Position numbers and translations under genes: made by a program. The notes beneath the pieces were generated by a model. It was not told the DNA's origin. It worked only from the letters and a program-made list of their open reading frames with translations, and did no database searches. From Chloroflexota bacterium (GTDB lineage: Bacteria > Chloroflexota > Dehalococcoidia > UBA3495), in assembly GCA_022576105.1 (NCBI GenBank), contig JACZRM010000044.1:1-10144 (forward strand): a DNA stretch of 10,144 nt. Direction: 5' to 3'. Positions 1-5,844 of the stretch are shown in pieces. Within the stretch, counting starts at the first letter, position 1. Each line of letters begins with the position of its first letter.

Positions 1-1478
1 AAGGCCCTCTGTGGAAGTTCGTCCAAGATGGCTTGAGATGCTTGGCATGCAAGTTTTTGCCGTTCCTGCCGGTCTTTAGCCTGACCCACCTCGCGTATCA
101 TGTTTTCAATCACCGGACTGCTGTAGCCACCAAAATTTGACCGACCGTCGGCGGAAAACTCTTGATAAAGCCGCAGGTAAGGGTCGCCGGTGGCAGCCAT
201 GTTACTTGCTTCAATGGCGGCATCCCAGTCTGTTTGTTGCCGAACCGTTGTCGGGACGTGTTCTACGATCCTAACATCAACCTTGATTCCGATGGTCTTC
301 AGGCTTGCCTGAATAGTCTCTGCGCTCAGACGCCCACTGGATCTGGCCAGTAGTTCCATGGTGAGAGTCTGGCCCTCCTTGCGAAAATAGCCATCATCGT
401 CTTTGTCCTGGTACCCTGCCTGACCGAGAAGCTCTTCGGCTTTGGCCGGATCGAAGGGGTGGGGCTGCAGCTGGGGACAACTCAGCATTACCGGTGGGAA
501 CGGCCCAACGGCAGCAGCACCTTCACCCTGCCTAGTTAAGGTCACTAAGGCCTCACGGTCAATAGCCATGGAAATCGCTTGACGTACTTTTAAGTCTTTC
601 CAGGGCTCTCTTTTTTGGTTTAGGTACAACATCTCCAGATTCGTTAGGCCGGCGCGTACCACCGTCAGGCTAGGATCATCCATGATCGTGACCACGCTTT
701 CTGGTGGAATGTTCAGGGCGATGTCAATATCACCACTTTGCAGGCCCAGAACCCGGCTGTTTATATCTGGAAGGTGAGTGTATATCACCCGATCGACTAA
801 AGGTGGGGCTCCCCAATAGTCTTCATTTCGCACCACCTCTAACTTATCGGCAAGCTGGAACTTATCCACCTTGTAGGGACCGGTCAGGACGGGCCGCTCA
901 TTAAAGGCATCGCCCATGGCTTCGGCGGCAGCGGCATCAACAATACTCATAGTGGGGTGAGTAAGAATACCCGGCAGTGCAGGGTTTGGACCATTCGTGA
1001 CAACAACGATGGTGAATGAATCTTTTTCTTCAATCCGAGCGATATCCAGCAAAGTCTTGGACCCTGCGTTCTCGTTAATAGTCCGTTCCAGCGAAGCTTT
1101 AACTGCCGCTGCATCCATTAGCGCGCCGTTGTGAAACTTTACACCCTGACGTATTGTGATCTCCCAGGTCGTCTCATCGAGGGGCACGATCCCGGTGGCC
1201 AACCATGGTACAGGATCGAGGTTTGTGTCCAGTTTGAACAGAGTTTCTGCCAGGCCCGTTCTAACTGATTGCCATCCGACCTTGACCGGGTCCGGGCTCT
1301 GACCGAGTCCATGGAACCCTACCCTGAGTGTTGTTTCCTCCGCTATGGGAGCAGGGTTGGTCGCTGCCAAAGGCGCAGTCGTGGGTGCTGGGACAGCCGT
1401 GGTAGCTCCGCCACACGCGGTGATAGCGAAAGCAGCCACTATTAAAAGTATGCCCGAGAAGATGTTGAACCGTTTCAT
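1..1478 (-). CDS. NikA/OppA-family ABC importer substrate-binding lipoprotein, partial (C-terminus beyond left edge)
   Basis: About 492 codons are visible on the minus strand, starting from ATG at 1478; the frame is open to base 1, so the C-terminus is missing. AAGGGAGG lies just upstream (1483-1490). A lysine/arginine n-region and a hydrophobic core end in a lipobox I-T-A-C with the lipidated Cys at residue 22, followed by an Ala/Pro/Thr-rich linker to about residue 47. The body has SBP_bac_5 (periplasmic binding protein family 5) hallmarks: PWLATGI, then WEITIRQGVKFHNG, then LERT, then TGPYKV and NEDYWG, then QSGDIDIAL, then KVRQAISMAIDREALV. The family captures peptides, nickel or cobalt and metal chelates for DppBCDF/NikBCDE-type importers; the early 'GLAETLFKLD' stretch reads more like the nickel/metallophore branch than the peptide branch, but this is a judgement from memory. 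It lies downstream of the B12-riboswitch-controlled FhuF-like gene, same strand, after a 324-bp gap. Permease and ATPase genes would be expected to the left. Confidence 0.9.
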   Translation of the reverse strand, partial: MKRFNIFSGILLIVAAFAITACGGATTAVPAPTTAPLAATNPAPIAEETTLRVGFHGLGQSPDPVKVGWQSVRTGLAETLFKLDTNLDPVPWLATGIVPLDETTWEITIRQGVKFHNGALMDAAAVKASLERTINENAGSKTLLDIARIEEKDSFTIVVVTNGPNPALPGILTHPTMSIVDAAAAEAMGDAFNERPVLTGPYKVDKFQLADKLEVVRNEDYWGAPPLVDRVIYTHLPDINSRVLGLQSGDIDIALNIPPESVVTIMDDPSLTVVRAGLTNLEMLYLNQKREPWKDLKVRQAISMAIDREALVTLTRQGEGAAAVGPFPPVMLSCPQLQPHPFDPAKAEELLGQAGYQDKDDDGYFRKEGQTLTMELLARSSGRLSAETIQASLKTIGIKVDVRIVEHVPTTVRQQTDWDAAIEASNMAATGDPYLRLYQEFSADGRSNFGGYSSPVIENMIREVGQAKDRQERQKLACQASQAILDELPQRA

Positions 1479-1802
1479 TGGACCTCCCTTACCACTTCCG
1501 AAATTTGGGCGCCGAGATCTAGAATCTCCAGGTTCGGGACTTCCCAAGATTTCCCCTTAAAACTTAGGTGTAGGCTATCGGGGAAGGATCAATCTTCATC
1601 CTTCTTGGCAGAGGTCGACCGGCCGCTCCTCAAATCACTTTGGGTCCTTGCTGGCTACGAGAGGAGGAGGCGCTCGTAGTCAGCACAGACCGACCAACCG
1701 CCCTTTACCAAGGAGAAGGCGAATCTATCTTTGCGCTGTGAACAGCTCTCATGAGCATGGGCTCTCCAGTCTAAATTTATGACGGCCCAAATGTTCAAAT
1801 TT
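1479..1802. other. 324-bp intergenic stretch with one perfect inverted repeat, no recognised gene
   Basis: This stretch separates the FhuF-like stop codon (1803) from the substrate-binding protein start (1478), both on the minus strand. It has no convincing coding frame and no terminator with a T-tract. The only clear structure is a 7-bp inverted repeat, CTACGAG at 1655-1661 and CTCGTAG at 1673-1679; on the minus strand its loop reads as a pyrimidine-rich CCTCCTCCT run, complementary to a Shine-Dalgarno sequence. I saw no strong promoter for the downstream gene. It could be a long intercistronic region, a second leader, or the remnant of a lost gene. Confidence 0.5.
1655..1679. repeat. 7-bp perfect inverted repeat (stem-loop) in the intergenic region
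   Basis: CTACGAG (1655-1661) pairs with CTCGTAG (1673-1679) around an 11-nt loop. There is no U-run on either side, so it is not a standard terminator. The minus-strand loop contains CCTCCTCC, which could pair with a Shine-Dalgarno sequence such as the GGGAGG before the gene at 1478. Function is unknown. Confidence 0.4.
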
Positions 1803-2630
1803 CTACCTCATTCTCACCAGCATCTCCCGAAATAGCTGGGTCTGTTCGTCTTTGGGCCGGAGAATGCAGTTGGAGCAATAGCCATCGCTTTCTCTGGTGC
1901 GCCAAATTAAGCAGCATCCGGCGCGTCTACCAAAGAGTCCGGCTCGACCCTGGTGCTCAATGATCTCTATGCTCACTTGGCCATAAAGGGGTGATGATGA
2001 GTCGTTGAAGAAAGCATTGGCGTCTCTGAGAACTGAACTTTTATCGTCTACCAGGTAGTAGAGCCGGTGGAAGGCTTGAGCAAACGCGACGGCTGCTGCG
2101 TTCTGGGATACCTTTAGACTAGCGGGTACGGAGTGATGCAGTGCCTCGATGACGAGTTCAATGTTTGCTGCAAAGACCCACTCCTTTAACCTCTGGTACA
2201 GGTATCCTTCATCGCCCAGGACTTCAGCGTCTGGATGATCTGCTGCGGGGTCATTCGGAAGGACTGCAAACTGCGGTTGCCTCAGTCCAGTTGCGTCAAT
2301 GACCCCTCCAGATCGATGGAAGGCTAGGTTCTCCAGAGTCGCTTTCGGCAGGCGGCGGCGCAGTACATACTGGACGACTATGGGATAGACAAGGCGGGTG
2401 AGGTAAGCGATTAAAAGCGCCGATGCTGCAACGTGGTTGTTGGTAGTTCCCCACCTTGCCTGCCCATAAGTCATTACCAACTCTTTTAGTCGGGCGCTGT
2501 TGCCAATAAACAAATCCGTGGCTTTACTCCAGCCGTCTTGGCCAGGGTCACACATCGGCAGGTCAAAGTAGGGATCCAGCGCTCCCGCCTCATGTAAGCT
2601 CTGGGCCAAGGGATGTAAGGACATATCCAT
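1803..2630 (-). CDS. FhuF-like (2Fe-2S) ferric/metal-chelate reductase
   Basis: A protein of 275 residues, in the size range of FhuF (about 260). The C-terminus carries the FhuF-type cluster motif: C239-C240, then 11 residues, then C252-x2-C255 within GYCSNC. E. coli FhuF has a Cys-Cys-x10-Cys-x2-Cys pattern, so the middle spacing here is one longer. Upstream is the helical FhuF-like region, with a conserved-looking HxxASALLIAYLTRLVYP stretch near residues 66-83. There is no signal peptide; the family acts on the cytoplasmic side, reducing ferric siderophores to release iron. The ATG at 2630 has GGAGG at 2641-2645 with a 10-nt spacer; ATG 2624 (M3) is an alternative. A cobalamin riboswitch with an intrinsic terminator lies directly upstream, so expression should fall when B12 is plentiful. 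That makes a role in corrinoid or cobalt-chelate reduction more likely than plain ferric-siderophore use (inference). The family call is fairly sure, the substrate is not. Confidence 0.82.
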   Translation of the reverse strand: MDMSLHPLAQSLHEAGALDPYFDLPMCDPGQDGWSKATDLFIGNSARLKELVMTYGQARWGTTNNHVAASALLIAYLTRLVYPIVVQYVLRRRLPKATLENLAFHRSGGVIDATGLRQPQFAVLPNDPAADHPDAEVLGDEGYLYQRLKEWVFAANIELVIEALHHSVPASLKVSQNAAAVAFAQAFHRLYYLVDDKSSVLRDANAFFNDSSSPLYGQVSIEIIEHQGRAGLFGRRAGCCLIWRTRESDGYCSNCILRPKDEQTQLFREMLVRMR

Positions 2631-2640
2631 CGCAGTACTT

Positions 2641-2645
2641 CCTCC
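2641..2645 (-). promoter_or_regulatory. Ribosome binding site GGAGG abutting the terminator T-tract
   Basis: GGAGG on the minus strand lies 10 nt before the ATG at 2630. It begins immediately after the terminator's T-rich tail (2646-2656), so transcription that fails to read through would end at or just before the ribosome site. Confidence 0.7.
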
Positions 2646-2679
2646 AAATAAAAAAAGCCTGACCGCTTCGGTCAGGCTT
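2646..2679 (-). terminator. Intrinsic terminator serving as the riboswitch expression platform
   Basis: On the minus strand AAGCCTGACC (2679-2670) pairs perfectly with GGTCAGGCTT (2664-2655) around a 5-nt GAAGC loop. It is followed by a T-rich tract (TTTTTTTATTT, including stem bases, 2656-2646). It sits between the cobalamin aptamer and the FhuF-like start codon, as expected for a transcriptional OFF switch. Confidence 0.88.
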
Positions 2680-2700
2680 CATCGCTCAATATCAGATGCC

Positions 2701-2721
2701 TACGCCCTTTCGCGAAGCGTA
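2701..2721 (-). repeat. Small linker hairpin between aptamer and terminator
   Basis: On the minus strand TACGC and GCGTA (2721-2717 and 2705-2701) form a 5-bp stem around an 11-nt loop. It lies in the linker between the riboswitch P1 stem and the terminator. It may be only a spacer structure. Confidence 0.35.
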
Positions 2722-2730
2722 CTCATTTCA

Positions 2731-2917
2731 TACCTGAAGGCAGGTCTCCTGGCTCCTGGCTATTGAATAACCGCTCTAACCTTCCCAGCCCAACAATGGG
2801 CCAGTGGCTCCGCAACGTTGCGGACTGAGCGGCTACACCAGTTACAGTGGCGCGACCACGCCGGATTCTCACCGGCTTCCCTCTTCGGCCCCGACACGTC
2901 GGGGCCACCTTCGGGTA
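2731..2917 (-). ncRNA. Cobalamin (adenosylcobalamin-type) riboswitch aptamer
   Basis: Read on the minus strand, all the classical conserved blocks are present in order. GGGAA followed by GCCGGTGAGAATCCGGC lies at about 2860-2881, GGTCGCGCCACTGT at 2844-2857, and the B12 box AGCCAGGAGACCTGCC at 2739-2754. The closing P1 stem is visible: TACCCGAAGG (2917-2908) pairs with CCTTCAGGTA (2740-2731) with a single mismatch. A promoter lies about 65 nt upstream and a terminator about 50 nt downstream. The element senses cobalamin and normally turns the downstream transcript off when the ligand is bound. It controls the FhuF-like gene and possibly the substrate-binding protein gene beyond it. Confidence 0.96.
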
Positions 2918-2982
2918 ATATTCGGTTGTTAAACGGAATGCACGTAGCGGGCTAGCTACAGGAATGTTTATTAACCGGCGCG

Positions 2983-3011
2983 ATTATAGCTGCACGCCAG
3001 GACCAAGTCAA
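2983..3011 (-). promoter_or_regulatory. Sigma70-type promoter of the riboswitch leader
   Basis: On the minus strand TTGACT (3011-3006) and a perfect TATAAT (2988-2983) are separated by 17 bp. Transcription would begin near 2976, giving a leader of about 345 nt before the FhuF-like ATG, which contains the entire aptamer. Confidence 0.8.
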
Positions 3012-3157
3012 ATATACAGCTTTTACCAAACTGTTTTCGGCCCATCATCCATTCGCCAGAATATTGTATTCTGACTCATTCTTCCCATCTGCTGATGTAC
3101 CTATCCAAGCCTTAGTAAACACCAGATTTCCCAAACCAATTTGATTGCCGGTTTTTA

Positions 3158-3186
3158 TTGACGGTAATTCCAGAGCCTCCTATACT
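3158..3186 (+). promoter_or_regulatory. Sigma70-type promoter of the alpha/beta-hydrolase gene
   Basis: TTGACG (3158-3163) and TATACT (3181-3186) are separated by exactly 17 bp. The predicted start is near 3193, about 80 nt before the hydrolase start codon. It is divergent from the riboswitch promoter, with about 150 bp between the two -35 boxes. No operator-like palindrome was obvious here. Confidence 0.7.
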
Positions 3187-3274
3187 CGGCGCAACAGACT
3201 TATCCAATACCAAAGCGATTCAATCCGGGCCGGTTCAATCGCAGGCATTACTCATCTAACCAGGAGGTATGGCA

Positions 3275-4213
3275 ATGCCCTTAGACCCGCAAGCCCAAGC
3301 TGTAATGGACCAAGTCGCGGCACTGGGATTTCCCCAGGCGCATACCGTATCTCCCCAGCAAGCTCGCGCCAACAACCTGGCCCGGCCCCGCGCCAAGGGA
3401 CCGGAAGTGGCCGGGGTTGAAGACCGAAGCATCCCCGGCCCGCAGTCACAAATTCCCGTACGCATATATACGCCGGAGGGTTCGGGGCCATTCCCGGCGC
3501 TGGTGTGGTTTCACGGCGGCGGCTGGGTGGTCGGCGACCTGGACACCGCCGACGCCACCGCCCGTAACCTGACCGTCGGCTCAGGCTGCGTGGTGGTCTC
3601 GGTGGACTACCGTCTTGCTCCGGAGACCAAGTTCCCGGGCCCGGCGGAAGACTGTTATTCGGCGACTCAGTGGGTGGCGCAGAACGCCGCCACCATCCAG
3701 GTCGACCCAGGCCGCATTGCCGTTGGGGGCGACAGCGCCGGTGGCAATCTGGCCGCCGCGGTCAGTCTGATGGCCCGCGACCGGGGCGGCCTTGCCATTG
3801 AATTCCAGTTGCTGGTCTACCCGGTAACCGACCGGGACTTCGCTACCAGGTCATACACGGAAAACGCCGACGGTTACCAGCTAACTCGCGACGGGATGAT
3901 CTGGTACTGGGACCACTACCTGCAGAACGACACCGATGCGTCGAATCCCTACGCGGTCCCGCTGCAAGCCAATGACCTGAGCGGCCAGCCGCCAGCGCTG
4001 GTTATAACCGCTGAGTATGACCCGCTGCGCGATGAAGGCGAGGCCTACGCCCAGAGATTGACCTCCGCCGGGGTGCGCACCACTGCCACTCGGTATGACG
4101 GGATGATCCACGGCTTCTTTGGTATGGGCGCGGTGGTTGACAAGGGAAAGCAGGCGATGGAACAGGCCTGCTCCATGCTGAGAGCCACCTTCGACACGCC
4201 GGTTCTACGGTAG
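3275..4213 (+). CDS. Alpha/beta-hydrolase, HSL family (family IV) carboxylesterase/lipase
   Basis: A protein of 312 residues, the usual length for bacterial hormone-sensitive-lipase-type esterases. Numbering from the start used here, the oxyanion-hole motif HGGGW begins at residue 80, the nucleophile elbow GDSAGG at 152-157 gives Ser154, and the remaining triad members are Asp249 (EYDPLRDEG) and His279 (GMIHGFF). SVDYRLAPE, a family signature, lies between the first two. No signal peptide is seen, so it is probably cytoplasmic, hydrolysing short-chain acyl esters; the physiological substrate cannot be told. AGGAGG (3262-3267) is 7 nt from the ATG at 3275 but only 1 nt from the in-frame ATG at 3269, so 3275 is preferred. 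It has its own promoter and a terminator right after the stop, so it appears monocistronic. Nothing ties it functionally to the metal genes. Confidence 0.93.
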   Translation: MPLDPQAQAVMDQVAALGFPQAHTVSPQQARANNLARPRAKGPEVAGVEDRSIPGPQSQIPVRIYTPEGSGPFPALVWFHGGGWVVGDLDTADATARNLTVGSGCVVVSVDYRLAPETKFPGPAEDCYSATQWVAQNAATIQVDPGRIAVGGDSAGGNLAAAVSLMARDRGGLAIEFQLLVYPVTDRDFATRSYTENADGYQLTRDGMIWYWDHYLQNDTDASNPYAVPLQANDLSGQPPALVITAEYDPLRDEGEAYAQRLTSAGVRTTATRYDGMIHGFFGMGAVVDKGKQAMEQACSMLRATFDTPVLR

Positions 4214-4226
4214 TTCGCGCACAAAC

Positions 4227-4251
4227 AAGGGGCACAGCATATGTGCCCCTT
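4227..4251. terminator. Strong hairpin terminator between convergent genes
   Basis: AAGGGGCACA (4227-4236) pairs perfectly with TGTGCCCCTT (4242-4251) around a 5-nt loop, followed on the plus strand by TTTACTTT. On the minus strand the hairpin is followed by TTGTTTGT. It lies between the hydrolase stop (4213) and the end of the minus-strand gene (4286), so it can terminate both. Confidence 0.85.
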
Positions 4252-4285
4252 TTACTTTGATTATTGGCCGCCGACATCGGCTCCA

Positions 4286-4996
4286 TCACTCTTGCGCTTG
4301 GTTCTCGCCTTCGCCCTGATCGCCCTCAGGTTGCTCTTCAGCGCCATTCGGTTCGGCCTCATCGCTATCTGCCGCTGGCTGTTGCTGGCGCGTCGCCCAA
4401 TTTTGCAGCCAGCGCCGGTACTCATCCAGCGCCGGAGGAGCCACGTAAAACACCTCAATGTCCGAGGGGAACTGCACCTGATGCCGCTCGCTGATCAGCA
4501 GAAGACCGGTCTCGCCGGTCTGCAAGGTCTCGTCAATCCGACCGGCGATGTGTTCGTATCTGCCGCGATTGCTCTCATTGAACCATTCCTGAATCCGGTT
4601 GGCCACTTTTTGGCTGGCCACCGGCGTGACCAAGAACCGCTGCAAGTCCACTATTTCCAACAGGGTTTCCCGGTCCTCGGTGGATTCCAGCACTGCGCCG
4701 GCTTCGCACTTAGACTGCACCAGCGAGTGACTATGTTCGTCGGCCATCTTCAGGTACTTCAGCCCTTCTTCCCCACCATCGACCAAACTTTCACAGTAGA
4801 CATGGCTCAAGCCTCCCAGGCTGGCCTCCAAAGCGCCAGTCTGGGTACTCACCTGATCCCAGTATTTGGTCACAATGATTGAGCCGCTTTCGTCGTCGGT
4901 GTGTGGGGTATAGAGCAGCGGGACCAGCAGCAATTTCCTCTTCCCCTGGTACGGTTCGGCGGCAGGCCGATGGACTCTCCCCAATTCTTGGGCCAT
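4286..4996 (-). CDS. Hypothetical protein with acidic low-complexity C-terminal tail
   Basis: A protein of 236 residues that I do not recognise. It has no signal peptide or membrane segment, so it is likely cytoplasmic. The body (about 20-200) is mixed alpha/beta and well charged, with distinctive stretches such as LLEIVDLQRFLVTP (112-125), RIQEWFNESNRGRYEHI (134-150), GLLLISERHQVQFPSD (164-179) and VFYVAPPALDEYRRWL (182-197). The last 30 residues or so are Glu/Gln/Asp/Gly/Ala-rich and probably disordered. GGGAGG lies about 6 nt before the ATG at 4996. The amino-acid composition, the ribosome site and the terminator downstream support a real gene over the long antisense frame on the plus strand. 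It is divergent from the Fur-family gene, with about 200 bp between the start codons. Some features (charged alpha/beta core, SERHQVQF-like strand) vaguely recall eRF1-like or host-factor-like domains, but this is not a call. Confidence 0.75.
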   Translation of the reverse strand: MAQELGRVHRPAAEPYQGKRKLLLVPLLYTPHTDDESGSIIVTKYWDQVSTQTGALEASLGGLSHVYCESLVDGGEEGLKYLKMADEHSHSLVQSKCEAGAVLESTEDRETLLEIVDLQRFLVTPVASQKVANRIQEWFNESNRGRYEHIAGRIDETLQTGETGLLLISERHQVQFPSDIEVFYVAPPALDEYRRWLQNWATRQQQPAADSDEAEPNGAEEQPEGDQGEGENQAQE

Positions 4997-5146
4997 ATGC
5001 TCCCTCCCAGGGCCGACCCTTCAACCTGGGCCGATATGGATGCTCTTCCAGTGATTCTACTAGGCCTGCCCAGTATATCCAGTCGGACGTTGGGTTGAAA
5101 AGGGGAACCGGCACTTCCGCCTCCGGTTGACCGCTAATATTCTCTG

Positions 5147-5165
5147 TGATAAGTTAATCATTGTA
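5147..5165. promoter_or_regulatory. Possible degenerate Fur-family operator upstream of the regulator gene
   Basis: TGATAAGTTAATCA (5147-5160) has matching TGAT/ATCA ends, and the overlapping CATTGTA (5159-5165) is identical to the core of the perfect palindrome upstream of znuA (5803-5821). Its position just before the regulator start would suit autoregulation. The symmetry is imperfect, so confidence is low. Confidence 0.3.
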
Positions 5166-5195
5166 GATACTTGGTCTCAGTTAAGGGATTCGACG

Positions 5196-5639
5196 TTGCG
5201 TAAAAGGGAATACCCGCTGGTCACTCAATTTATCGACGCCCTGGGCGAGCGAGGCTACCGGGACACCGAGCCGAGAAGGGCGGTGGTTAGTGCAATTGCC
5301 CAGAAAGACCGGCACTTTACCGCTGAGGAATTGCGCGGGCAACTCCCCGGCGTGGGGCGGGCGACAGTCTATCGATCACTGAAGCTTCTGGTGGATGCCG
5401 GCGTGTTGTGTCGGGTGCTGCTGGAAGACGGCAACCTCCATTACCAATTGAGCCATCGGGGGCACCATCACCACCTGCTATGCGTAGACTGCGGGGCGTC
5501 GGAAGACCTGACCGGCTGCGACATTGAAGACCAACTCAAGAACGTTGCCGCATCCTACTCATTTCAGGTCAGTGGCCACTGGCTGGAGGTGTACGGGCGG
5601 TGTCAAAAATGTACCAAGGCGGGAGCCGCCACGGCATAG
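5196..5639 (+). CDS. Fur-family metalloregulator, probably zinc uptake regulator (Zur)
   Basis: A protein of 147 residues from TTG 5196, the normal size for the family. A winged helix with recognition helix RATVYRSLKLLVDAGV lies at about residues 55-70. It is followed by the histidine-rich hinge GHHHHLLCVDCG, where His90-93 are likely sensing ligands, and by two CxxC pairs (C96/C99 and C136/C139) that form the structural zinc site. HWLEVYGRC near 128-136 matches the family's second metal-ligand region. TTG 5196 is chosen because AAGGGA (5183-5188) lies 7 nt upstream and it gives a standard N-terminus; an in-frame TTG at 5127 would add 23 residues with no ribosome site and no family resemblance. 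The next genes encode a zinc-type ABC importer preceded by a Fur-type palindrome, which argues for Zur over Fur, Mur or PerR (inference). Confidence 0.9.
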   Translation: MRKREYPLVTQFIDALGERGYRDTEPRRAVVSAIAQKDRHFTAEELRGQLPGVGRATVYRSLKLLVDAGVLCRVLLEDGNLHYQLSHRGHHHHLLCVDCGASEDLTGCDIEDQLKNVAASYSFQVSGHWLEVYGRCQKCTKAGAATA

Positions 5640-5653
5640 ACTTTTTGGTGTTT

Positions 5654-5688
5654 TCTGATTCCAGGCAACTTGAAAATCAGATTTTATT
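5654..5688 (+). terminator. Likely intrinsic terminator after the Fur-family gene
   Basis: TCTGATT (5654-5660) pairs perfectly with AATCAGA (5675-5681) around a 14-nt loop, followed by TTTTATT. The stem is short and AT-rich, so strength is uncertain, but its place just after the stop at 5639 suggests that znuA is transcribed separately from its own regulated promoter. Confidence 0.5.
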
Positions 5689-5802
5689 CTCACGCCAGTC
5701 CGTCTGGCTGAGCAACCGAAGCTACTGTACGAATATTTTGGGGAGCCCATGCGCAGCTATACCCAACTCGCCCGTTATGGCCTAGTCTCTTTCTTGCTTT
5801 TA

Positions 5803-5821
5803 ATTGATACATTGTATCAAT
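5803..5821. promoter_or_regulatory. Perfect 19-bp palindrome, putative Zur/Fur-family operator of znuAB
   Basis: ATTGATACATTGTATCAAT is a perfect 9-1-9 inverted repeat and contains TGATACA-T-TGTATCA, the 7-1-7 architecture typical of Fur-family operators (Fur, Zur, PerR). A further half-site TTGATAC occurs at 5833-5839, 29 bp downstream. It lies 24 bp before the preferred znuA start and downstream of the Fur-family gene. The right half, TATCAAT, might overlap a -10 element, so binding would block transcription (inference). Confidence 0.7.
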
Positions 5822-5844
5822 GTGTAACCCATTTGATACCGGCG

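Noticed and set aside
2723..2908. Minus-strand open frame of 61 codons
   Set aside because: It lies entirely within the cobalamin riboswitch; the sequence is explained by RNA structure and the peptide has no protein-like character.
4241..4882. Plus-strand open frame of 213 codons antisense to the hypothetical gene
   Set aside because: Begins inside a terminator hairpin, lacks a ribosome site and reads as an antisense shadow; the minus-strand frame has a good ribosome site and normal protein composition.
5072..5100. Minus-strand TTTCAA-17-TATACT as promoter of the hypothetical gene
   Set aside because: The -10 is good, but the -35 matches only three of six positions; not strong enough to annotate.
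5749..5844. Upstream in-frame ATG 5749 as the start of znuA
   Set aside because: It has a GGGGAG only 3 nt away, but would place an extra hydrophobic segment before the lipobox and put the Fur-type palindrome inside the coding region. Not fully excluded.
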